DNA of 64,000 nt from Embiotoca jacksoni. Lineage: Eukaryota; Chordata; Actinopteri; Embiotocidae. The stretch lies in the NCBI GenBank assembly GCA_022577435.1, contig JAKOON010000017.1, positions 3,183,501-3,247,500 on the forward strand, in the 5' to 3' direction. A program made the position numbers and the translations under genes. Below are positions 11,238-25,700 of this stretch, in pieces. Under the pieces are notes generated by a model. The model saw only the letters and a program-made list of their open reading frames with translations. It did no database searches and had not been told where the DNA came from. Numbering within the stretch: the stretch's first letter is position 1; every line of letters starts with the position of its first letter.

Positions 11238-13020
11238 AAACCAGGTTATGGGTGTTTAGTACATGTGCCATATTCCTGACCTCTGATCACACAAAGTATT
11301 TTAATCCAATCAGCTTCGTTTTCACATGACTGTCACACACTCGCTGCTCCCATGGTAACCTGCAGAGGAAGGAGAGAAAGCGCTGGAGTGAGAGAGTCGG
11401 CAATGTTGTCCTCTCTTTCATCATTGTGACATTAAGACACAAATATAATCACACATATTGGATTTTATACTTCACCAATGTGAAACTCTTTACTTTTCAG
11501 CTGGGTGAAAAATACAAACTCTTCAATACAAAAATACAAACACATTTCTGAAAAAAGAGACTGGAGGCAAACAAGGCAAGAAAATCAGACATCAATCTGG
11601 TAAATTAATGATAGTATATAAATACTTAGCAGAAAATTTGAAGTTCTAACCACACAATATATTGGTTTTCACTTAAATTAAATGATTTTCATTGTCACGC
11701 TAATAAAATTCCAGACGATAATTACATCCACTAATGCAGACCACGGCTGCGCAGTAGGGACCACACTTTTCCTCTGTTTGCATGTATGTTCGCTACATCT
11801 CAACTTTTACATAAATTGGGATAAAATAATACATTTGACGTGCTTTCAGATAGCTATTTTGATGGATGGGTATTTTAGCAGAACTGAAAAGAGTCCCTTG
11901 GGTGCATGTTGAAAGAAAGCAGACATGTTTAAAAATAGAGAGGAAAGGCAAATGGTGGCAAAGTTTGACTGAAACTTGCCAAAAGATAGAAAAGGGATAA
12001 GGCTGCAACGATGAGCACAGTGACCCTCACAGCAACGCACAAGTATACAGAAACACAGTGACAAGCAAGCAGTGATCAACAATAGTTAATAAAAAGGAAG
12101 GTTTGCAAAGACAAAAAAAAAAAGCATGTTAAAGCTGTTTAAGTGGAATGAGATCACAAAGAAAGATAACTTTAATCATAAGTGGTGCTAAACTCACAAA
12201 TAACCACTTCCCTTAAGGGGTGAAAAGGTGAGACTGTGCCCTGTGGTTTTTTTCTTGGCATGCTACTTTCTGCCGCTTCTCATTTTTTTTCTCTGACATT
12301 TCCTGTTTTACCTCAAGTTGAAGATTCAGAGTATGTTAGTGGCTTTTTGAGGCTTGCATCTGCAGCCGTCAGTGTTTTTTCTTGCTCTTTCTATTTCTCT
12401 CCACCAAGATGCAACATATATGTTTTCCCATCCTAAAACGAACTTATGATTTGGAGCTCAGCTAACAGGAGTCAGGGGGATTTTATGCCTAATTTTTCAA
12501 CTGCATCTGTGCAACAGTTAGCAAAACAATCCACCTGCTGGTCAAGGATGGTATTGCCAGACTGTGTTTGTGGTGGCAAACACCATGAATTAGCGATTGG
12601 TTAAAGTCAGGCCAGGAAAGCTCTGATAATTACTTATGGGAAATCCTATTTTTATATGACAGTAGTGATGCCAACAACTTGTGGTCTTTTCCAAAAAAAG
12701 AAAAAACTTTTAAATGTCTGGATGAAAAAAGGTGTTGATAATATTATATATTAAGATAATGTAATGATACGACGAGTACCATCGGAGTCACTGAGCCTCA
12801 GCTAACGCCACTCTTATAATGTACCTTTATATTCCAATAGACTAAGAACAGGATTATTGTAATATAAACTGGTAGCAATATTTTGTATTCTCACAGTGAG
12901 AATATCACCCGATTTAAGATGCACGCATGTTGGTTTACATTTCCAATCGAAAAACGCCTGATAATAATCAGTTCAACTTGAGGTCCTCTGACAGAAAGGA
13001 AGTGCATTTTGTGCAAATTA
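10620..13020. other. Intergenic stretch, no supported gene
   Basis: AT-rich DNA with one GT microsatellite (11,200-11,235). A TCAAGGTCA extended nuclear-receptor half-site (ERR/SF-1 type) occurs at 10,988-10,996, but a single 9-mer in this much DNA is expected by chance. No exon was recognised on either strand. Confidence 0.55.
11200..11235. repeat. (GT)n microsatellite
   Basis: About 18 GT units; intergenic. Confidence 0.95.
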
Positions 13021-13021
13021 T

Positions 13022-14523
13022 TTTATTCAGAGATAGCAGACAAAACAGAAACAGAGGTGTCCTTTCCAGCTGAGAGCAGGCGGCGGCGACCTGTGACACC
13101 TGCGACTCTCAGCCTGAACTGACTTTTAAATCGAGTCCACACACTTGTGTAAACTTTATACAAAATAAAAAAGGACCCAACCAGACATGAAATTGTTTGG
13201 TAAATGCCTGCTTGCAGAAAGGTGCTGGTCCACACTGTCACGGTGCAAGAAGGTGTAAATATACTGTAGAGGTCAGGTTACAAGGTCAGAGACTGTACAA
13301 AAAGTACTGGGGATTAAATTGTGTGTTTATCTTCACCTCTGATGGCTCATTAACAACTAAATAAGGGCATGTGTTAGATAAATGTTATATAATACCATCG
13401 AATATAAACCTTAATGTATTACCATTTTGCAATGGTTTCCAATTTATGGCTACATAAAATAAGGGATATTCTCTTTCAAAAAGGCAAACATAAAGGCTGA
13501 ATTTAAATTATAATGCAGGTCAGCTTTGTGATGAAGACGCAAGTGAAGGGGGGAGATCTTATCGGAGATTTTCATAACTATGATCACAATCTATAACTAT
13601 TCCTTAGTTGACGATGACATGAAATATGGAAAACAAAACAGTGACAGGGTTGCTGTTCTGTGCGTATGCTAATGAGTACATTTATGCCTCACTGTGCACG
13701 CAAAACTCAAATGCAACAAACATTTTTTTTTAAAGAAAATAAACATTTTGCAAGAACAGTTTGGGTTTGATGAAACAAATCCCTCTCAATAATTATTGTA
13801 CAGTCACTAACAGGGTCACTGACATCCATCACAGCAAAATAATCTGCTAAATCTTCAGGTGAAGTAGCATTTGTAAGGTTTATATATAGTACTGAAAAAA
13901 AAAAACAGTCAATTTAAATGACTTGCCTATATTGTTGCTGAGCCTATTTATTGTCCTACTGAAGATTCATGCCATGTTTTTCAAATATCTAAGTGTAGTA
14001 AATGCTGCATGTTGCCCATCATGACTATGATAATGTTAAATGGACAGTATTACCCAGGCAATGTGGTCAGGATTAATGCAATTATTATTATTTTTTTTGT
14101 TGTCTTTTCTGTAATATCCGACAGATTAAATCAGCCACTATGATACAGCTTTGGAAACAGGGAACGTTGTTTTCTTATCGTAATTATTTCCTCACACTTG
14201 CACACAAATCATCTTCAAAAAAATACAATCGATCCACATACACACAAACACACCCACATTCACTCATTTCCTCTCCAAACCGGGGCAAGTACTAGAGCAG
14301 TAATGTATAACTGTTAATAATAAAATTATGTGTTATGACATCATTTATATTCAGATCACACATCCATGGACAGGTGAGGACAAAATGGGCGGTGGTACAT
14401 CTGTAAAGTCTTATTTAGAGCAGGGATCCAGGTTTTAGTCGAAGGTGTCTGCAGACTTTGTGTGCAGCTCCTTTTCCACTTCAATGCCGCCTTCATGCTC
14501 CTCTTCTTCTTCTCCTTCCTCTC
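13022..14523 (-). other. sec22b: Probable sec22b 3'UTR, with candidate polyadenylation signals
   Basis: This is the sequence downstream of the sec22b stop codon. Minus-strand AATAAA hexamers occur at 13,947-13,952 and 13,022-13,027, and an AATAAG variant lies near 14,408. I cannot tell which is used, so the true end of the transcript may be anywhere in this interval. No other gene was seen in it. Confidence 0.4.
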
Positions 14524-17500
14524 TCAGAGCCACCAGAAGCGTACGTAGACAATGAGCATGATGAAAAAGACACCACCAGCTGCCAGTTTGGCATAGGTGG
14601 AGCGGGTATTCAGATACTTGGCGTCGCTCCTGTACTTTTTCGACAGGTTGGACAAGTTGCTGGCCTTGGAGTCGAGTGCTGCATGGAGGAGAAAGCGGGG
14701 CGAGGATAGGTGGGAACAAAAGAGGACGAGTGGAGAAAGGAGGCACAGAAGACAGAGAATGTGAAATTTAAGAGCATACCCGTCTTTTTTTTTTTTTTTA
14801 ATTCAGCGCGAGACGGACACAACGCATCGCTATATCATGAAGGGACCTGGACATGCCAGAGGTAACAAAGACTTACCAGAGAGAGCCTCTCCCCTCTGTA
14901 GCACCTCCTCTATGTTGGCCACCATGATCCTCTGCACGTCCTGGAGCTCCGTGTTGATGCTGCCCAGATTCCTTCTCGCTCGGCTGTCGATGTACGACTT
15001 CTTGGTTTTTTGAATGTAAGTGTCTAAATAGAGAGAGAGACAAATATTAAAGCCAGCCAGTGGATCATTTTATTCAAACTTAAACCTGGCATACAGTAAG
15101 TGCAGTGATGCTCAGTAAATTGAGACAGAAGTAAACACACACCAAAAGCAGTTGACCTTGGGCCGACAGAGGAGCAGCAAAAATATAACAACAATAGCAA
15201 CAACAACAAAAACAAGAGACAAACAAAAAAAACACTTTGACTGTATACCTAACAACAGCAAAACAATCCCTTCCCAGTCACTTTCAGTGATTGATACAAG
15301 TTGTTATGTACCAGTCCCATCAAGGACTTACAATGTATGGATCAGGGAAGTACGGTGTAGTCAAAGATTTACAGATTCTGAAATGCATTCAAAAAGGGTT
15401 CCCCATATTACCTGACATTTCTCATTCGAATGTTGGAGTGAATATTTCATTTTCTCCAGTTTTAAGAAGGACATAATGTCGGCTAACCATTGTGTATGAG
15501 TGGGCAGGGCAGCATCCCTGCACCTGAGCAGAACAGCCAGCAAGGCCAGGAGAGGAAACAAAAGATAAAGTTAACTGTACCTCTCCTCCAGTAACCCGAA
15601 ATAAAGAAACCAAAGGGTGTGGTTTCAACTTACCATTTATTCTCAGGGAGAGGATTGTTTTTTGTAAATATTTCTCCACCAGATTAGTTGAGAAGACAAC
15701 TGCCTGTTTTTTTACTGTAGATGCACACTTCCTGTAGGCTCTCATAGCTGCATGTTTGATGACTTCACTTCCCTGTTGGGGGATGTAATAATCTGAAAGT
15801 GAAGATCCACTTAATGCAGTGTGACACTAGAGTACTTTTTTGTGGTGATGAAGAAGTGGGTCAGCAATGGGACTATTCACTGCGAGGAACGTGGTTACAG
15901 TTTGCAGGAATTATGAGCCTGAAAAAACTCTCAAAACAGACCAAATCATGTCACCTTTTTCCCCCAGGGATGCACAGCTACTGCCAATACTGATCTTATT
16001 AAACAGATCAGATAAAGGCAAGTGCAACCAATCCATGTTAAAGCTGGTGTAGGCAGTTTTTATATATATATTTTATAGTTATATATATAGCATATTATAA
16101 TTCAAGTTGTCTGAGAGAACACTAAACTAGACTGCACATCCCAGTGCGTCCGTTTTAAAAATCTAGCTTGTGACAGAGTCGATAAGCCAATCACAGATCA
16201 GTTCAGAAAGGGTGCGTTCCTATCGGCTGTTCTACAAATGCAGATGTAAGTGCCGCTGTTAGTTGTTTTTAGCAACTAAAAACTAAAAAGGAAGAGGGAC
16301 TTAAAAAAAAAAAAAAAAAGTCGGCCAATAAAAGCCATCAGGGATGTACTGGAAAGAAATTCAGTCCTGGACTTATCTGGTGGGACTGGACCGCCCACAC
16401 CCTGAATGACAGGCACACGGAGAGGGTCAGTAAAGAGACAGGCAGAGTCAGAGAAAGCAAGCGCACCACTGAACGCAATAAAACACAGAAATTGGCGACT
16501 GAAGCGTGCTTATGCCCGTGTTGGTCTGGTGGGAGGGGCTTAGGACAGAGAGGGACTGGAGTTTCAAATTCTGGCCTTTTCCAGAACTGCCTGCACTAGT
16601 TTTAAGTATTTTTTTTTTTCTCTTTTCAGTCTCCTTGATAGGACCTAGTGTTTCTCTGATTTGTTGCAATTTTGTGTCATAAAAATGATCCAATTACACC
16701 TCTCAGTGCAATACACAGATTTAAATTCAGAGGGAAAGAGAGCGCTGCTATTGGATTTGATAGCCCGAGTTTACCGGGACAGGAAAAATTCAGACTGGAG
16801 CATCACTGACTGCTGTTTCCCGAACCACTAATGAGTCATTACAATTATACTTATCAATGGTCGCTAACGCATTTGAAACAAACAAGCAGACACACCAGTA
16901 TAATTTGCAGAACACACTGCACAGAAGCACAACTACGACCACCACTGATGCCAAACCAGGTACAGGTTTAACATCCGTGTTACCAGAAGCGTAACATGGT
17001 TAAAGCTTTTAGACCAGAGAGCTGAAACCCGTTGCCGGCTCTTTCTTTTTTCTTACCAAATTCAATGAAGGAGTAAGGGCGGGATACTGTGGGGACCTTC
17101 CTTCCATGCTGCTCATGAAACTCTCCCTGCAGGTCTTCTAGGTATGCAAAGGCTAGCTTCTTGGGAAAGCTGGCTTCACAGAGCACAAGGTAGCACACTC
17201 CTTTCTCTATAAAATAGCTGCAAGGAAAACCAAACGCGTGATCAGAATTCAAAAATTAGTTCTACGGACAAGTGGTGGGTGATCTGGGTTCTTCTTTGAG
17301 CCCGACTTCACTGCACTCACTGAAATGCCATGGAGCCGGCCTCTAAAGTGCAGCGTGTGGGACTCTGGTCATTTAGTTTCCTGAAGAGCTGCTTAGCTTG
17401 ACTCTGATACTGCTGAAGATCCCGACCCAACTAAAAACATGAAAAAAAAACAACATCAGTTATCACAGTTCACCGAAATCTCACACAGACAACACAGTAT

Positions 17501-19472
17501 TTAATCATGGCAAAAAAAACCTGACTGTTATATGCACTTCGGCAGGTAAAATTCACAAAAAAATTTAACTATTTTACAAACAGAACCGATAAAGATGACA
17601 TGAATTTAAGTTGCGTCTGCTTGTCTGACAAGACAGACAAAAAATAGCCACCACCTACAGTCCAGATTTCACACTGTACTTTCCTGGATGGTGTACATTT
17701 CTTGCCCTGTAAAGAGTGCTGAAAAGCAATAATTTGAAGACTGCGCACAGACTCAGCAGTGTGACGCTACGTCTGACAAAATCGGCACTGAATCTTTCTG
17801 ATCAATTAATTATGGTCAGCATTTTTGCCTGCGCATGGTAATCCCTTTTGTTGGGCGTGTCATTGACTTTAACACATGACAACGTATTTAGAGCAGGACT
17901 GCAGCCTCACAGAAACACGTATGATGTAGAAGCACAGAGCAGAGACACAACAAACCTTTTCACTTCCCTTTTTGAAAGCAAATAAGAGAGGGAAGGAAAC
18001 ATGTTAGAGCACAAACATAGTAAAACAGCTCATCATGTTAGAAATGCCATCCATTTGAAAAACATGTTTTAAGATAAGTTCATTGTTTTTTGAACCCCCG
18101 GTAAAAGTCTGAAAAGATAAGGCCCCCATGATGTCATCCGTCTTATCTCTGGGTCCTTTGAGATTGGAATTTATAAAAAACAAACATGTGTCTCATCAAT
18201 CCCCCACACCTCAAATTCACTGACGTAAACCTTTCACACCCTTTTTGATGCAAGACAAATCAAATGTATGGCCACATACAGTCAGCTGACATCACACATG
18301 AGCCACAAAAGAGACCAAAACAAAGATCTTCGAGATTGTTCTTTAAAAAAAAAAAAAAACATCATAAACTTGTGTTTCAAAAGAGAGAGAGAGAGGTTTG
18401 TAACACGGTCAACATGTCTTTACTAGAGATGGACTAATATTGGGGTTTTTTGAGACTGGTTCCAGCAAAAGTACTTAAGAGTTGAAATCCACCAATTACA
18501 GAATTCTGATTTCGTTTGTAATGTGAAGACAAGCGGTTTTTGAAAAGGGCTCAATATTAATGATCCATGACCCAGATATGGACTGAGCAGGATGTGTCAC
18601 AGCAGAAAAAAAGGAACATGTCAGTGCTCTCTGGTGGATGAATTGTGTAATGGCAGCACTCTTCTCCAGCTCCCTCAAACATACTGTGTCTTTGCCATTT
18701 CTGTACTGGTATTTCATGTTTCCCCATCAGCCAGCTCACACACACTAATACTGACGTATCTGTGACGAGCTCTAATTGACTAACTGACTAATATACATAA
18801 TTCATTCCCATGCCATTGCTGAAGAATACAAATAAACTCGATGAGGACTGCATTTTGCACTGGGATTACATAAAGAGCATGCTTTGTGCTGTATCTGAAT
18901 GCAGGCAGATTTTTTTTTTTTTTTTGAAGGTTTAAATTAGACTGTGTTGGACAGCAGCAGCAGCATCTGAACTTTCATAAAACTTCGAGCTGAAGTGTAT
19001 CCTCAATCCTTTTAAATAAAAAACAAACAAACAAAAAAAAGATGCAAATCAGCCTGTGAATAAATTCTGGGTTTAAAAGGGTAATGAACCTGTTGTGGGG
19101 GAAGTCTGATGAATGAGTCAGCTGATTTAGGTAAATAAAGCGCCGGCTCTGTGCACGGGGTGGACAGGCCTGCTGCAGGAAGCCTCCACTTATCACCAGC
19201 AAGTCGAAATTAACTTTCATACATCAGCTGGTGGCAAAGGGCCACAACCTGGAGGAAACTCGTCCCACGATTACGGGCCTCACAGCTGCTCAGCGACTTC
19301 TTTTTTTTTTTTTTTAGCTTACGTGTCCCTATCAACCTGGGAGGCATTTCCAGCAGCCAGCTAGCGACCTCAGAGGCAGAAAGGCTGAAACGTTTACCTG
19401 TTCGTCCTCCTGCATTGAAGCGGCCAGCGGAAGTCCGTCCGCCAGCCGAGCGATCATCGTCAACAGCACCAT
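14524..19472 (-). CDS. sec22b: Vesicle-trafficking protein SEC22b (R-SNARE), complete
   Basis: Coding exons on the minus strand, in order: 19398-19472, 17321-17430, 17057-17217, 14877-15023, 14524-14678. All introns are GT-AG. The joined frame is 648 nt, 215 aa plus stop, the same length as human SEC22B. Residues about 1-120 form the longin domain (starts MVLLTMIARLADG). The SNARE motif follows at about 134-194, with the R-SNARE zero-layer arginine in LQRGEAL (R159). A C-terminal membrane anchor ends the protein (FFIMLIVYVRFWWL, residues 202-215). SEC22B is a tail-anchored v-SNARE that cycles between ER and Golgi, pairing with syntaxin-5/18-type SNAREs in anterograde and retrograde traffic. 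It also has reported roles in ER-plasma-membrane and phagosome contacts. The start is the only ATG that gives the conserved longin N terminus. Teleosts may carry two sec22b copies; which one this is cannot be decided here. Confidence 0.96.
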
Positions 19473-19720
19473 CTCTCCCAGATGTCTCGCTGTTTCTCCG
19501 CTTCCCAGCGATTGTTACAGGAAACTGATACCAATGTTTGACAGGCTGTAAAACTGACAACACCACAGGACTGACGCGCTGAGCTGGCCGGAAACGCAAG
19601 AGCTTTGAATTGTCACAGCTATAAACCCGCCGTCTCCTTTGTTATGCGGAACCAAGCGGTCACAAAGAAAAGTTCCGCATCACGTACACTGCGCTAATTT
19701 TTTTTTAATTTTTTTTTTTT
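19473..19720 (-). promoter_or_regulatory. sec22b 5'UTR and probable CpG-type promoter
   Basis: The sequence immediately upstream of the sec22b ATG is CpG-rich compared with its surroundings (CGCTTCCC, GGCCGG, CCGCCG, GCGCT elements to about 19,690) and has no TATA box. This is typical of a housekeeping trafficking gene. AT-rich DNA with T-runs resumes after about 19,690. The exact start of transcription is not visible. Confidence 0.5.
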
Positions 19721-22700
19721 TAGCTTTATGCATTTTTCGACGATGACAACAACAACAACAATAAGAAGACTAATAATAGTAAAAACAATAGAATTCAATT
19801 AAATTAAAAGATTTAATTCCTACACGCATTTTTCTTTTATGTGATCATGTACACGTCATGTTATACACGCAGTGCACCCTCAAGTCAAAACGTTTTCTCA
19901 CTTATCGGGCGTTATTTTGCTCTTGTGGGGTGTCCGGGGCCCACCAACCCCCTCAATAACACCTGATTATAGTATCTTTCAATACATCTAATTTCATTTG
20001 ACCATGCAGCAGGTAATTTAAACTCCAGAGTTTATATACAGATACGAAGATACAAAAGCCAACCAAAATCTAGCAGCAGGAATTTAAATGTGAAGTGGAG
20101 TTACAGAGTTATAGCATGGTAACGTTTCTACCAAACACATACCTGCGCACACACAGTCATTAACTTGGTCTTATACAGTCTGATACTTTGCAAGCATCTC
20201 CTCTTCCAAACAATAGCCAGGCTGGTGAGGGACTCAGCGAGAAAGATCAGGAGCTCACTGGACCCTTCAAAGCCTCTTAGTTTTGTGACTTGTGATAAGA
20301 CAAGTGGTCGGTTGGTGTGTCCACAGGGACTCCCTGTTGCAGACCGCAGCCCTGACATGACAGACAAAACACCTAGTGACCCCCAGCGTCTGCCACACAG
20401 CATTTCTGCTGCCCGCCCGACGTTTAATGGGAGCAACACATGGCACGATCTGATAGGAAACACCTATCTGTATCTGTATATTTAACAGAAAATCAGATGT
20501 AGCTGGTCAAGGTGCTAATATCTACTTTGTGTGCAATTATTAAAGAATCACAAGATAAATCTGAGGGGAGATGAGGAAAGGAACAGACGTACGTATTTGC
20601 CACAGGGATCATCAAAGTGTAGCCCTACATCGTATTTCCTCTGTTTGCTCCTCTGGCTCCATCTGTGAACATGGCACCGGTCCTGCACTCAAGCTGCACC
20701 TTCATATGGCAGGGATTCAGGTCCAGTTACAATAAAGCCAGTGAAACTACACTGAGGACCATTGGATGACTCTCGCTGCAAACACCTAAAATATTTAAAA
20801 GCCTGGGTTGAGCAGGATACTAAAACCAAAGAGTTGTCTCATTTTGTGTTGCAGAGGTACTAATAAACTAATATACTAACAGACAGCCTTGGGATTAAAA
20901 CAATGAATGCTTTACTGTACATCAGAGCAGTGCCTCCTGAGATACGGGTCTAATAGCCCTAACAGCAAAAGACATTTCCATTTCCATAATGCCCTTAATA
21001 ACCACATGAGCTCACTGTGTCCTGATCCAGCTTCCCTCATTGTACACTCTTCACTGAGGACGACTCATACTCAAAACAAGACATTTCAGCTACAGCATTA
21101 ATCGCAAAACCCAAACAAACTTGGAATAGTTGCTTTGAATCCTGTTCGATGTTCGTAAAATATTCAAATGTCATGTACATACGAGCAGAAACAATGAACA
21201 CGCTGGAACAAACTGAAGATGAGTCAGACAAGTGCAAACATAATTATGAGACAGCACAGCTGGATGGTGTCTCTGGTGCTACTTTGCACTGAGGTGAAGT
21301 TTAAGTGACACTGATCCTTCATGTCTGTTTAAATGTCTGTAATTGTTGGTGCAGCAGTTTCAAGACAAATCACAATTTAATTGAGGTTTAAAATTAATTA
21401 CTAGTTTGTGCAAACCATCCGATGATGATGTTGCATTTTGCCAATAACAGGTTAAATTTGCAGGCAATTTGCAATCTTCTGTAGTAACAGAAGTGCAAAA
21501 TGGCTCTCAAAGGAGAAAGAAAAAGAAAATCATAGAAGATCTGCATTTTATTACACACACGCACTTGAATTTAAATTTATCCACACAAAACATAGAAGGA
21601 CATGTACACACACAACTCCTGCCCTGTACTGGCACTGTAGATAAACTGACCTTGTGTATTCAAAACATTTCAGTCACAAAAAATAGGAAAGAACAAATCA
21701 GTTTTATCCAACAAATAAATCAGCAAAAACTGTGATTTGTAACAACAACAAAAAAATCTAAGCAAACATTATTTTTGATACAGTATATTTCCCTTTATAT
21801 GCCTATTAGAAAGTATACACTTGAACAAGGGCCGGATTTCATTTGCAACTATTTTACGGTCCCTGGAGTGTTCAGTTGGTCCCTTGTCAGAAATGTTTTC
21901 ATGAAATAGTTTGTATCAATGACCTTTCTGTCTCCTTTATCCTCTCTGTGATGGGAGCAGCTCAGGCTTGAGTTTTTTTTTTTTTAATGGTATCAGAACA
22001 ATAAAAACATTTTGAACTTTTGTTTGATTGGTGGACATTATGGATGTAGGCAAAACATTCTCCACCTTTGAACCGCAAAATTAATAATGAATGCCATGAG
22101 ACTTACAAAATAAGGTTTTCTGTGCTCAAATTCCTCAGAGACTGAGCCATGGTCCCACACAGTAACAGATAATAGGATAATACTGCTGATTTGTGATGGT
22201 CCCCAGTTCCCTAAATGTAGCAAAAACAAAAATGCCACATTTGCCGTAGCATTGGAAGAAAATTCAATTTTTATATTATATGAAATAATAAACATTGAGA
22301 GTAAAATAAGTGTCAGCAGGTAAGAATGTAAGAATTTTCTCCAGCAATTTAAAATATGAACCGTTGACAGATAAGTCAATAGAGAAAGCCCATAAAAATA
22401 TTGTAGTATATCCAATCAAAACAAAACTCCCTTTTACCTTCTGATAAATTCCAGGACAGATTATAAATGCTGCAGATCTCAAATATGATTTTGCAGGTAT
22501 GCCAAACTCTAATCTGTTTTCTGACTGTGCACCTAAAATATCAAGACAAGGCCACTTGAATGCAAATTAAATATTTGACAGTACGTTTAGGTGTTAAGTG
22601 TAAATTGCTGGTTCAGTAGTTTAAATTTAAACAGCTGGTGATTGGTTCCATCATTGTCACTGTATTGTAGGCATTAATAACAGGAGACAGGTGAGCAATA

Positions 22701-22754
22701 AATGGTAAAGTCACTGATGGATTCTCTTATAATCCTGCATGAACACATTCGTGT
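19721..22754. other. Intergenic region between sec22b and npl, with probable npl 3'UTR
   Basis: About 3 kb without a supported exon. The part nearest 22,754 is probably the npl 3'UTR. A minus-strand AATAAA at 21,547-21,552 is one candidate end, giving a 3'UTR of about 1.2 kb, but this is a guess. The open frames here (for example 22,038-22,415 minus) are AT-rich and match no family I know. Confidence 0.5.
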
Positions 22755-25700
22755 TCAGGAAAAAATGCTGTGATACTTTTGTGCGATGGAGACAGCATGA
22801 GCAGGAGGACATGGCATCAACGGCAGTCGAGGGGGCCCCAGACACAGGCCTGACACGTCATTCATCAGCTGCTTGTTCACTCCCAGATCAAAGCCTGTCA
22901 ATGACCATAAAGCATTTTCAAGTGTAACAAAGACTGTTATCGTATCAGAAAATGTCTATACCAGATCTAATTTTGCAGAAGACATCATGACGACATCATC
23001 ACTCACCAAGTTTCATGGCATAAGTCAGAAGCTCTTGCACCTTGAACTGGTAATGGAGACAAAATGTAAAGATGTAAACAAAAATGAGTACGAGTAGTAG
23101 AAAGAAAGTTGGGAACAACAGCAGAGACATCAGTAATACCTGTATTTTTCTGGCTTCGACAAGGTCACCCCGCTCAAATGCTGACATGAGCTTGTTGACG
23201 CTACATCCGAAATAGTTAAATGTGCTGCGGGCAGACAAATAAATAACATGAATTACTATTTAACATAGAGAATAAAAGAAGAGAAAAGCATTATGTAATT
23301 GAAGATCACACACACCGACCTGCCAACTGCACCGTGCGCTCCCATAGCCAGTGCTGCTAGCAGTTGCTTTGGTAAAATGAAGGAAAATTTGTCTCATGAA
23401 GATGTCATAGCTGAAGTTAAGAGTCAGAAAGCATCATCTTACATTGTAGGCAGATACAGTACAAAACCAGATGGAGGTGAGGAAAACACTGACCTCGTCC
23501 ACGCCATACAGGACCGACCAGTGAGGCCGATTGTAGCTGACACACTGGCCAAAGTCCATCAGGTCACTCCCACTGAACTTCACTCCTCTGAAGGAGGGAA
23601 TGAGATTCTCAATGTCTTCTACCACATCTCTCGCTCGCACTGAAGAAGAAAAGAGAAAATTCACCTCGTTACAAATATTTGACGTATAACATGCTGCTGA
23701 TCATGGACAAAAATATGTCTTTATCTTGAAATGTAGTGTGAAAACAGGATGAAAAATCTTCCGTCAACAGCACTCACGGTTAACACCAGTTACTGCCGGT
23801 ATGTGATAGTAATAAAAGGGCAGAGTTGGAGCGACCGATGCCACTTCCTGCAGGAACATCCTCAAAGCATCTGGAGCAGGCCGACGAGTAAAGAAAGGTG
23901 CCATATTTACATTATGTAAATATTTGAACGAAGCCACAATACTGATACATGAAGTAACTGTAAAAGTGGATGTTAGTGGTTATGTGCATGTCCTGTCATT
24001 TGAGACATTGAAATAAAGGCTTCTCCCTCCAAACACCGTCACATACCTGCAGTGCTGGGTTTGAAGAAGGAGGGAGCAATGACTGCTATCCCATCAGCTC
24101 CGATTTGTGCTGCATGGCGAGCCTGGACGGAAGATCAACAAAAACTAAGGCAACTTGTAGCAACTGCTATGGTGGATCTACAACCAATTATTTCAATGAT
24201 ACAAAAATAAATAAATAAAATGCTAGAAACTTAATAAAAACAAACTATAAAGTTGATAGAAAGATATATTTCAAGCTTTGTAGTTTCAGCATACTGGTAC
24301 TGTAGCACTTTAATTTCCATTGATAAAAAACAAACAAGTGTTTTAATAATATAGTTCAACACTTATTCACTTTCTGGTAGAGAGTTGGACTGAAATGTTG
24401 TTACAGCCAGCAGCTGCTTGGCTTCGTGTCGAATAAAGACTGGAATCAGAGGGAAAGGACAGGCTCGGCTCTGTCAAATGATTACAAAATCCACCTATTT
24501 GCAGCTCTAAACCTCACTAAGTAACAATCTTCAGAACATGTTTGGGGAGGAGCATTCCTGAACAAAAAAATTTAATTTGTTTGAGGTGCCTTTTTGGACC
24601 GAGATGCATGTAGGCATAAAAATACCAAAACAACCCTTCAAGGCTCTTTCTCTTGAAACAATTAAAAGGCCTTTATTATCAAATAAATCCTTGATCGAAG
24701 AGTCAAATAAATAGTAACTGCCCTTTTTGTAATAGTATTTCACCAACAGGAGTCTTACATTTGGCCACGGTTTGACAGCATAGAAAAGGTGTGGACAGTA
24801 CAGTTTTTTTGTATTTTCACCCCAACATGTTGCTCTTGTTTGTTAATTCTGTGCAGAATCCGACAAATGACACTTCTCTGTCTTACAAAGACAGGGATGT
24901 GCCAGACAATTTCTCGGCTGGGACCGGGAACTTCCCGCACAGTCTTCACTCAAAAACAGTCTGACGCACGCAAAACAGGAACCAGCACAAAGTGACGAAC
25001 TATTTCAATTGTTTCAACATTAAACTGAACTTATTATACAAACAATAAAATATCAAAGCAAAACCAGAAGAACATAAGTGCAGGTCAAACTCATTTATTA
25101 AGTTTACTTGAGTTGCAATGCACCTAAAAGCACGTGTAGTGAATGAACATACTGGGAATACTGCTCTAATTGAAAGTAATTTGTCCAAAACCTATCAATG
25201 CAGAGGATTAATTGTAATCATGGTTAAGTTAAACCTGGAAAGTTGCCCGACCAGACAAGTCTGGAGGAATACGTTTTGATGGTAAAATAAAATAGACTTA
25301 AATGATCCTGCTTTTCTGAAGTAAGCTTGATTTATAACTTGGATTCTTCATGAAACGCACCTTGTGAAGATATATTTTTGTTTTAATTTTCCCATCACTA
25401 CAGACGACCGGCAACAACTCACCAGCTCTTGGGAATCTTTAAGACTCATGCAACCGACATGGACAATCACCTGATCCATTCTGTAGGAAGACAATTCAAA
25501 CACTGTCAACTCGGTTTTACCACGCATTAAAAAATTTTTTTTTTTAAAAAGTGTGAGGACTTACTTGCCCTTAGCTTTCTGACACCACTCCTCTGCCAGG
25601 ATCTTCCTCTCTACCAGAGTGAGAGACATGCTCTCTCCTGTGGTGCCATTCACTGCAAGCAAGAGAAGTCTTGTACTATTTACACAGCATTTTCCACATG